A stretch of 64,000 nucleotides of DNA from Kutzneria buriramensis (GTDB lineage Bacteria; Actinomycetota; Actinomycetes; Mycobacteriales; Pseudonocardiaceae): NCBI RefSeq assembly GCF_043575855.1, contig NZ_CP144375.1:7130001-7194000 (forward strand), in the 5' to 3' direction. A program made the translations under genes and the position numbers. The notes under the pieces are model-generated. The model saw only the letters and a program-made list of their open reading frames with translations. It was not told the DNA's origin and ran no database searches. Below, piece after piece: positions 56,086 to 62,494 of this stretch (its first letter is position 1; every line of letters begins with the position of its first letter).

Positions 56086-57233
56086 AGTCGGGGTTGGTGT
56101 CCTTCGTCGGCGCGGGTCCGGGCGCCGCCGATCTGATCACCGTGCGCGGCGCACGCAGGTTGGCCGACGCGGACGTGGTGGTCTGGGCGCCGAGTCTGGT
56201 CGACGCCGAGTGCGTCCGCGAGCACGTGCGTGCCGACGCCGAGCTGATCGACCTGTCGCGAACCGGCGGGGACGACGTCGTGGAGCTGTTCCGGCGGGCC
56301 GCGCGGGACAAGCTCCAGGTGGTCCGGATGATCACCGGCGACCCGGTGCTCTGGGGCGCGGTGCGCGACCAGGTCGACGCCTGCCGCCGGATCGGCGTCG
56401 AGACCGAGATCGTGCCGGGCGTGTCGCAGGTGTCGGCGGCGGTGTCCGCGGTCGGCCGCGAGCTGACCGATGTGGACCAGTCGGTGATCCTCACCCGGGT
56501 GGACGCCACCGCGCTGCCGGACGCCACCCAGATCCGCCAGCTCGCCGGGCACGGCGCGACGATGGGCGTCTTCGTGGCGGCGGCCCGCACCGCGCAGCTC
56601 GTCGAGGAGCTCACCGAGGGCGGCTACGGCGCGGACACGCCGGTCGTGGTGGCGTACAAGACGACGTGGCCGGACGAGCTGCTGCTGAACACCACGCTCG
56701 GCGAGCTGGAGGCGACCGTCAAGCAGCGCAAGCTGTGGCGGCACACGCTGTTCCTGGTGGGCAAGGCGATGGCCCCGGGCACCAAGGCCCGCTACCGCCG
56801 CACGGAGAGCGCCGAGCCGGTCGAGGAGGCCCTGGAGCCGGGTAGCGAGCGCGCCGCGCGCCGGACCTCCTGGTCGGCGCGGGCCGGCCGCACCAACCGC
56901 ATCGCCGCAGCACGTAGCGAGGTGCCGGTGCAGGCGTCCGGCGAGACCTCGCAGGCCGCCTGGCGCGCGGTGCACAACTGGCAGGCCGACGCCCGGACCA
57001 AGGCGCCCGCGCCGAAGGCCGCGGCCAAGCAGCCGGACGCCGACCAGACCAGCCTGGACGACGTGGCGGCCGAGGAGCCGCAGAAGGTGACCGTGTCCCC
57101 GGCGGCGATCAAGCCCGCCGCCCCGCGGACCACGGCCAGGACCAACCAGACCGGGGCCACCAAGCCGACCGCGAAGCAGCAGCCGGCCAAGGCACGGACC
57201 ACGCAGGCGAAGAGGACACGCAAGAGCGGGTGA
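56082..57233 (+). CDS. cobM: Precorrin-4 C11-methyltransferase (CobM) with long tail
   Basis: SAM-dependent corrin methyltransferase. The catalytic domain (about 1-250) has SFVGAGPGAADLITVRGA and MITGDPVLWGA and VPGVSQVSAA, which match CobM/CbiF. The protein then continues for about 130 residues in an Ala/Lys/Thr/Gln-rich low-complexity tail ending in TRKSG, giving 383 residues instead of the usual ~250. The tail is in frame and ends just before cobL, so it looks real; it is probably disordered and basic. GTG start at 56082 in a GTGA overlap with cobI. Confidence 0.92.
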   Translation: MKSGLVSFVGAGPGAADLITVRGARRLADADVVVWAPSLVDAECVREHVRADAELIDLSRTGGDDVVELFRRAARDKLQVVRMITGDPVLWGAVRDQVDACRRIGVETEIVPGVSQVSAAVSAVGRELTDVDQSVILTRVDATALPDATQIRQLAGHGATMGVFVAAARTAQLVEELTEGGYGADTPVVVAYKTTWPDELLLNTTLGELEATVKQRKLWRHTLFLVGKAMAPGTKARYRRTESAEPVEEALEPGSERAARRTSWSARAGRTNRIAAARSEVPVQASGETSQAAWRAVHNWQADARTKAPAPKAAAKQPDADQTSLDDVAAEEPQKVTVSPAAIKPAAPRTTARTNQTGATKPTAKQQPAKARTTQAKRTRKSG

Positions 57234-57237
57234 GCTG

Positions 57238-58434
57238 ATGACGATCACCGTGATCGGGGTGGACGGGGCCGCGCTGCCGCCCGGCGGCGAGGCGCTGCTG
57301 GACAAGGCGACCCTGGTCGTCGGCGGTCGTCGGCACCTGGAGCTGCACGTCCGCAACGGCGCCACCACCATCGAGCTGGGGGCGCTGGACAAGGCGCTGG
57401 AGGCGCTGGCCGCGCACACCGCCGAGCATGGGCCGGCGGTGGTGCTCGCCTCCGGCGACCCGGGCTACTTCGGCGTGCTGAGGGCGTTGCGGGACAAGGG
57501 AATCCGGCCGCAGGTGGTGCCGGCCCCGTCCAGCGTGCAGCGGCTGGCCGCGCTCGTCGGCCGGCCGTGGGACGACGTCACGGTGGTCAGCGCGCACGGC
57601 CGCGGGCTGCGCCAGGCGCTGAACGTCTGCCGCGCGCGGCCCGCGGTCGCGGTGCTGACCGCGCCCGGCGCGGGCCCGGCGGAGCTGGCGGCCGGGCTGA
57701 CCGGCTGGCGGCGGACCTTCGTGGTGGCCGAGGACATCGGCGGCGACGAAATTCTGTCCACTGTGGACGCCGCCGATGCCGCCCGTCGGACGTGGCGGGA
57801 GCCGAATGTCGTGCTGTGCCTTGCCGATCCGGACGCGGTCGCGCCGCGCGGCTGGCTGGCCGGCGGCGAGCCGCTGCCCGGCACGAGCGGGTGGGCGCTG
57901 CCGGAGGACGACTTCGCGCACCGCGACGGCATGGTGACCAAGGCCGAGGTCCGGGCGCTGGCGCTGGCCAAGCTCGCGCCCGCGCCGGGCACGCTGATCT
58001 GGGACGTGGGCGCGGGATCAGGCTCCGTCGCGGTGGAATGCGCGCGGTTCGGCGCGGCGGTCGTCGCCGTGGAGCGGGATCCCGTGCAGTGCGTGCGGAT
58101 CATCGCCAACGTCACCACGCACGGCGTGGACGTGCGGGTGGTGGAGGCGGAGTTCCTGGCCGCCGTGCACGGAATGCCCGAGCCGGACGCGATCTTCGTC
58201 GGCGGCGGCGGGACGAAGGTGGTGCGGGCGGCGGCCAGCGTCGGCGCACCGCGGATGGTGGTGTCGCTGGCGGCGGTGGACCGGGTCGCGCCGGCGCGGG
58301 ATGCGTTGCGGGAGAGCGGTTACCGGGTCGAGGGCGTGCAGCTGTCGGCGTCCCGGCTGGCCGACCTGCCCGACGGGTCGAGCCGGCTGTCGGCGGTCAA
58401 CCCGGTGACGGTGTTGTGGGGAGTGCGGTCATGA
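57238..58434 (+). CDS. cobL: Precorrin-6Y C5,15-methyltransferase (decarboxylating), CobL
   Basis: Bifunctional enzyme of 398 residues: a CbiE-type C5-methyltransferase half (about 1-205, with LASGDPGYFG and VVPAPSSVQRL) and a CbiT-type C15-methyltransferase/decarboxylase half (about 215-398, with WDVGAGSGSVAVE for SAM). Both halves carry their SAM-binding motifs. ATG at 57238, 4 nt after cobM, with GGTGAGC before it; the stop overlaps the cbiG ATG. CobL acts near the end of ring methylation. Confidence 0.94.
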   Translation: MTITVIGVDGAALPPGGEALLDKATLVVGGRRHLELHVRNGATTIELGALDKALEALAAHTAEHGPAVVLASGDPGYFGVLRALRDKGIRPQVVPAPSSVQRLAALVGRPWDDVTVVSAHGRGLRQALNVCRARPAVAVLTAPGAGPAELAAGLTGWRRTFVVAEDIGGDEILSTVDAADAARRTWREPNVVLCLADPDAVAPRGWLAGGEPLPGTSGWALPEDDFAHRDGMVTKAEVRALALAKLAPAPGTLIWDVGAGSGSVAVECARFGAAVVAVERDPVQCVRIIANVTTHGVDVRVVEAEFLAAVHGMPEPDAIFVGGGGTKVVRAAASVGAPRMVVSLAAVDRVAPARDALRESGYRVEGVQLSASRLADLPDGSSRLSAVNPVTVLWGVRS

Positions 58435-59447
58435 TCGGGTTGTTCGCCATCGACGCGGAGCAGCGCAAGCTCGCCGTCGAGCTGTCGACGAAACTGGGCC
58501 GGGACACCGTGGTCGCGGACGGCCCCGTGCACCAGGCCGTGCACCGGATGTGGGGCAAGCTGGGCTCGGCGGTGCTGCTGATGCCGACCGGCGCGGCCGT
58601 CCGCAGCATCGCGCCGATGCTGGTGCAGGACGAGTCCTCGCCGGCGGTCGTGTGTGTCACCGAGGGCTTCGTCGTGGTGCTGGCCGGCGGCAGCTCCGGC
58701 GGGGCCAACGCGCTCGCCGACCGCATCGCCGAGGTGCTCGACCTGACGATGGTGCAGTCCAGCGGCAGCGACAACACCGGCGACACCGTGCTGGAGCAGC
58801 TGGTCGAGCAGCTCGACGCCACCGTGGACGGCGACATCGCCGAGTGCGCGGCGGCGATGCTCGACGGCGAGCCGATCCGGCTGCTCAACCCGATGGGCTA
58901 CGAGCTGCCGCCGATGCCCGACAACGTCGGCCAGACACACGCCGCACGCTGGACGATTCTGATCGACGACCGGTTGGCCGAGCCGGCGGCCGACGGCGAG
59001 CTGCTGCGCATCGTGCCGCGCACGCTGGTGGTCGGGCTCGGCGCGTCCACGGGCGTGTCCGGCGACGAGGTCACCTCCGTGCTGTCCATGCTGGAGTGGG
59101 ACTTCGGGCTGGACCTGCGCGCGGTGCGGGCGTTCGCGAGCATCGACCTCAAGGCCCGCGAGGAGGGCGTGCTCCAGGCGTTGGAGGACTGGAACTTCTG
59201 GCACGGCCAGGGCAGCATCGGCGAGGCCCCGCCGAAGCTGCTCACCTACCCGGCCGACACGCTGTCCACTGTGGACGTTCCCAACCCGAGTCCGGTGGTG
59301 CAGCGGGAGACCGGCACGCCCAGCGTCGCCGAGGCCGCCGCGCTCTACGCGGCTGCGGAGATGGCCGAGGGGCGGGCCGTGGAACTGGTGGTGCCGAAGG
59401 CGAAAGGCGTGAACGTCACCGTCGCCGCGGCCCGCATCAGGCCATAG
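58431..59447 (+). CDS. cbiG: CbiG-type cobalt-precorrin 5A hydrolase-like protein
   Basis: A 338-residue protein of the CbiG family, which opens the ring lactone and releases acetaldehyde in the anaerobic pathway. The N-terminal part shows the LLMPTGAAVRSIAPML motif, the C-terminal CbiG domain has GLGASTGVSGDEVTSVL and SIDLKAREEGV. Presence of CbiG beside CobN- and CobI-type genes is a common mixture in actinobacteria. ATG at 58431 overlaps the cobL stop (ATGA). A 72-nt gap follows before the envelope-protein genes. Confidence 0.9.
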   Translation: MIGLFAIDAEQRKLAVELSTKLGRDTVVADGPVHQAVHRMWGKLGSAVLLMPTGAAVRSIAPMLVQDESSPAVVCVTEGFVVVLAGGSSGGANALADRIAEVLDLTMVQSSGSDNTGDTVLEQLVEQLDATVDGDIAECAAAMLDGEPIRLLNPMGYELPPMPDNVGQTHAARWTILIDDRLAEPAADGELLRIVPRTLVVGLGASTGVSGDEVTSVLSMLEWDFGLDLRAVRAFASIDLKAREEGVLQALEDWNFWHGQGSIGEAPPKLLTYPADTLSTVDVPNPSPVVQRETGTPSVAEAAALYAAAEMAEGRAVELVVPKAKGVNVTVAAARIRP

Positions 59448-59519
59448 GGCGTCGCACGGCCGGGTGAACCGTCGGCCAGCCTGTGTCCGATGCCGGCGCA
59501 CGACCGGTAGACACGGACC

Positions 59520-60143
59520 GTGCGCCCCTGGACCCGATACTGGCTGACGTCCGCCGTCGCCGTCCCCGCAGCGCTGGCGCTGGTCGGCATCGCCGTGCAG
59601 GGCGGCGACATCGAACGCCAGATCAGCGCCGAATCGTCGAAGGCGTTGAACGGCGTGGGCGACGTGGTGGTCAGCGGCCGGGACGTGACGCTGGTCGGCG
59701 TGCCGTTCGAGCGGATCCCGGCGGCCAAGGAAGTCGTGCAGGCGCTGCCCGGCGTGCGGACGGTGAGCGCGCGCGAGCCGGCGTTGGCGCCGTTGACGAT
59801 CGCCGTCGACGACAGCCAGGTCGTGGTCACCGGCACCACCCAGCGGGACGCGTGGCGCAAGCAGTATCTCCAGGTGATCGGGGAGTACACGCACGGCCGC
59901 ACGCTCGTCGACCACACCACGACCAGCCCCGACACCGACTTCGCGATGACCACGACCGCGGTCGCCGCCCTGGTGTCGGTGCTGACGCAGGCGCCGGGCA
60001 CGGACGTGAAGGTGTCCGTCGTGGACGGTCGGGTGGTGCTGGACGGGGTGCAGCCGGACGCCGCGCGCAAGGCCAGCACCGCCAAGCTGCTCGGGCGGCT
60101 GTACGGCAGCGGTGTCGTTGTGGACAAGACCAGGAGTGCCTGA
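59520..60143 (+). CDS. Membrane-anchored BON-domain protein (ArfA-like N-terminal half)
   Basis: A 207-residue protein with an N-terminal membrane helix (about 8-28) and a long extracytoplasmic part containing BON-like beta-alpha-beta units (VVVSGRDVTLVGVP, then ITIAVDDSQVVVTGT and VVDGRVVLDGV). The arrangement resembles the BON part of mycobacterial ArfA/OmpATb but lacks the C-terminal OmpA domain (recalled comparison). GTG start at 59520; ribosome site weak. It is followed by two overlapping small genes, and the set is embedded in the cob operon. Function unknown, possibly envelope binding. Confidence 0.7.
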   Translation: MRPWTRYWLTSAVAVPAALALVGIAVQGGDIERQISAESSKALNGVGDVVVSGRDVTLVGVPFERIPAAKEVVQALPGVRTVSAREPALAPLTIAVDDSQVVVTGTTQRDAWRKQYLQVIGEYTHGRTLVDHTTTSPDTDFAMTTTAVAALVSVLTQAPGTDVKVSVVDGRVVLDGVQPDAARKASTAKLLGRLYGSGVVVDKTRSA

Positions 60144-60310
60144 TGACGTGGTTGTTCGGCCAGGTTTTTGTGCTGTGCCTGGTGTCCTTCGTGGCCGGCT
60201 CGGCCGTCACCGCCGCCGGGTTCCTGGCGCGGCGCCGGTTCGCGGCGCCGGAGCCGGCCGAGGAGCCCACCGGCGAGCGGAAGATCGTCGAGATGGAGCC
60301 GGGGGAGTGA
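60143..60310 (+). CDS. Small single-span membrane protein (ArfB-like)
   Basis: A 55-residue protein: one hydrophobic helix (about 4-28, with FVLCLVSFVAGSAV) then a basic RRR and an acidic tail. Size, position after a BON-domain gene and the GSAV segment recall mycobacterial ArfB; similarity is by eye only. The ATG at 60143 overlaps the preceding stop (TGATGA), with AGGAG 7 nt upstream. It is too small for reliable homology, so the call rests on coupling and ribosome site. Confidence 0.65.
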   Translation: MTWLFGQVFVLCLVSFVAGSAVTAAGFLARRRFAAPEPAEEPTGERKIVEMEPGE

Positions 60311-60573
60311 GGGCGCTGCTGGTCGCGGCGCTGATGCTGCTGTCGGCCGGCGTGGCCGCCGCCGACACCGGCCTGCACGACTGCGGCGCCCGGCTCGGCG
60401 ACCGCTCCGCGACGGGCTGGTGCCACGGCACCGGGGCGTTCGCCATGGACGTGACCTGCGTCGACGGGCACGTCGAGCGGAGCGGCACGGTGTACATCGA
60501 GGACGGCTACGGCCTGGTCAGCGCTTCCTGCTTCGACCGACCCCGGGACGCGCGGATCGTCGTGAAATCCTGA
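60307..60573 (+). CDS. Small secreted four-cysteine protein
   Basis: An 88-residue protein with a signal peptide of about 18 residues (cleavage near VAAAD) and a mature part with four cysteines (in HDCGA, GWCHG, VTCVD and ASCFD), likely two disulfides. No family is recognised. GTG start at 60307 overlaps the preceding stop as GTGA, so it is translationally coupled to the small membrane gene. Probably exported; role unknown. Confidence 0.62.
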   Translation: MRALLVAALMLLSAGVAAADTGLHDCGARLGDRSATGWCHGTGAFAMDVTCVDGHVERSGTVYIEDGYGLVSASCFDRPRDARIVVKS

Positions 60574-60578
60574 CCCGT

Positions 60579-61172
60579 GTGACCGACCAGCAGCTTGCCG
60601 TCCTGCGGTCCCGGGTGGACACCGCGCACCTGCCGCCGTTGACCCGGGCCGTCGTGGAACGCGTGATCCTCACCACGGCCGACCCGACCTGGCTCGGCGA
60701 CCTCGTGCTGGACGAGCAGGCGCTGGCCGCCGGCCGGGACGCGTTGGGCGCGGGCGGACCGCTGGTCGTGGACGTCCGGATGTTGGCGGCGGCCGTCGCG
60801 CCGCGTGACGCCGTCATCGGGCTGGACATGCCGGGTGTCGCCGAGCTGGCCAAGGCCGAGGGGACAACCCGGTCCGCGGCCGGGATTCGGTTGGCTGCCA
60901 GGGCTTTTCCCGACGGCGCGGTGTGGGCTGTGGGCAACGCGCCGACGGCGTTGCAGGAGATCCTGCGGCTGGCGGCCGCCGGATCGCTGCGGCCGGCGCT
61001 GGTGATCGGCATTCCGGTCGGCTTCGTCGGGTCCGTCGACGCCAAGGCCGCGCTGCGGCGCTCCGGGCTGCCGGCGGCCAGCTCCGCCACCGAGCGCGGG
61101 GGCGCGGCGATCGCCGGTTCCGTGGTCAACGCGCTGGTCGACGCATGGCAGGCTGACGCCCATGTCCGTTGA
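60579..61172 (+). CDS. cobH: Precorrin-8X methylmutase-like protein (CobH/CbiC family)
   Basis: A 197-residue member of the CobH/CbiC family, which moves a methyl group from C-11 to C-12 to yield hydrogenobyrinic acid. The DVRML, TTRSAAGI, VGNAPTAL and ALVIGIPVGFVGSVDAK segments match. In the family the essential His lies in a VIH-T-x-AD-type segment; here it reads VILTTAD with Leu31 (CTC), one base from His (CAC). If real, the usual acid/base is missing and activity is doubtful. GTG start at 60579, 5 nt after the previous stop; the end overlaps cysG by 11 nt. Confidence 0.85.
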   Translation: MTDQQLAVLRSRVDTAHLPPLTRAVVERVILTTADPTWLGDLVLDEQALAAGRDALGAGGPLVVDVRMLAAAVAPRDAVIGLDMPGVAELAKAEGTTRSAAGIRLAARAFPDGAVWAVGNAPTALQEILRLAAAGSLRPALVIGIPVGFVGSVDAKAALRRSGLPAASSATERGGAAIAGSVVNALVDAWQADAHVR

Positions 61173-62376
61173 GCAGCACTACCTGGTCGGACTCGACCTG
61201 GCCGGCCGGCGCGTGGTGGTCGTCGGCGGCGGCACCGTCGCTCAGCGCCGGCTGCCGCGCCTGGTCGCGTCCGGCGCCGCCGTCGAGGTGATCGCGCCGC
61301 ATGTCACGCCGGCGGTACAGGGCTTGGCCGACGCCGGCGAGCTGACCTGGCACCCGCGGCCGTACGCCGACGGCGACCTGGACGGCGCCTGGTACGTCGT
61401 CACCTGCACGCAGGTGACCGAGGTCAACGAGGCCGTCGCCGCCGAGGCCGAGCGCCGCCGGATCTTCTGCGTGCGCTCCGATGCCGGCACCCAGGGCAGC
61501 GCCGTCACACCGGCCGTCGGCGAGCACGACGGGCTGCTGGTCGGTGTGCTGTCCGGCGGCCAGCCCCGGCGCTCCGCCGCGGTGCGGGACGGCGTGCTCA
61601 CCGCCCTGCGTACGGGCGCGGTCGTCGACCGTCCGGAGAAGCCCCGCGAGGGCGGTGTCGCGCTGGTCGGCGGAGGTCCCGGCGACCCGGAGCTGATCAC
61701 CGTGCGCGGTCGGCGGCTGCTGTCGCTGGCCGACGTCGTGGTCGTGGACCGGCTCGGGCCCATGCAGCTGCTGGACGAGCTGCCGCCGCACGTGCGCGTG
61801 GTGGACGCGGCCAAGATCCCCTACGGCCGGTCGGCCAGCCAGGACGTGATCAACTCGACGCTGATCGAGGAGGCCAAGGCCGGCAGGTTCGTGGTCCGGC
61901 TCAAGGGCGGCGACCCGTACCTGTTCGGGCGGGGCTTCGAGGAGCTGCTGGCCTGCGCCGACGCCGGCGTGCCGGTGACCATCGTGCCCGGCGTGACCAG
62001 CGCCTTCGGCGTGCCGGCGGTGGCCGGCGTGCCCGTCACCCACCGGGGCGTCGCGCACGAGGTGGTCGTGGTGTCCGGGCACGTTGCCCCCGACGACCCC
62101 CGCTCGCTGGTGGACTGGCCCGCGCTGGCCCGGCTCAAGGGCACCCTGGTGCTGCTGATGGCCGTCGAACGCATCCGTGCCTTCGCCGACGCCCTGCTGA
62201 GTGGCCGCCCCGCCGACACCCCCGTAGCGGTGATCCAGGAAGGCACCACCCGCTCCGAGCGCATTCTGCGCACGACTCTCTCCGAGGTCGCGGACCGCGT
62301 GCTCGCCGAAGAAATCCGCCCCCCGGCCATCGTCGTCATCGGCCCCGTAGCCGCCCTGGGCGACCACCTCCACTGA
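61162..62376 (+). CDS. cysG: Siroheme synthase-type fusion (precorrin-2 dehydrogenase / uroporphyrinogen III methyltransferase)
   Basis: A 404-residue fused enzyme. The N-terminal half (about 1-150) is a Met8/SirC-like NAD-dependent dehydrogenase with VVVVGGGTVAQRR; the C-terminal half (about 165-404) is a SUMT-type methyltransferase with GGGPGDPELITVRG, KGGDPYLFGRG and the VPGVTSAFGVPA loop. It makes precorrin-2 from uroporphyrinogen III with two SAM and can also make sirohydrochlorin for siroheme. The ATG at 61162 overlaps the end of cobH. The operon ends here, at a very large hairpin. Confidence 0.93.
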   Translation: MSVEQHYLVGLDLAGRRVVVVGGGTVAQRRLPRLVASGAAVEVIAPHVTPAVQGLADAGELTWHPRPYADGDLDGAWYVVTCTQVTEVNEAVAAEAERRRIFCVRSDAGTQGSAVTPAVGEHDGLLVGVLSGGQPRRSAAVRDGVLTALRTGAVVDRPEKPREGGVALVGGGPGDPELITVRGRRLLSLADVVVVDRLGPMQLLDELPPHVRVVDAAKIPYGRSASQDVINSTLIEEAKAGRFVVRLKGGDPYLFGRGFEELLACADAGVPVTIVPGVTSAFGVPAVAGVPVTHRGVAHEVVVVSGHVAPDDPRSLVDWPALARLKGTLVLLMAVERIRAFADALLSGRPADTPVAVIQEGTTRSERILRTTLSEVADRVLAEEIRPPAIVVIGPVAALGDHLH

Positions 62377-62379
62377 AAA

Positions 62380-62475
62380 CCCCCGCGAGTCGCGCTCTGG
62401 GAACTACCGAATGTGGGTTTCGGGCCTATGCCTGAGACCTACATTCGGTGTGTCTGAGAGCGCGACTCGCGGGGG
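62380..62475. terminator. Nested 96-nt palindrome between cysG and the helicase gene
   Basis: Outer arms 62380-62398 and 62457-62475 form a perfect 19-bp stem. Inside, 62406-62421 and 62434-62449 form a second 16-bp helix with two G-T wobbles, around a 12-nt loop. The whole folds into one long hairpin separating two convergent genes, so it most likely terminates both. The size and repeated motif exceed those of ordinary terminators and could mark a dispersed palindromic repeat. Confidence 0.85.
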
Positions 62476-62494
62476 TGTTCGTCAGCGGTTGGGG

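Noticed and set aside
51467..62376. A complete de novo cobalamin pathway in this window
   Set aside because: CobJ, CobK/CbiJ, CobG, CobF and all lower-ligand genes (CobU/S/T/D) are not visible; only part of the pathway is here.
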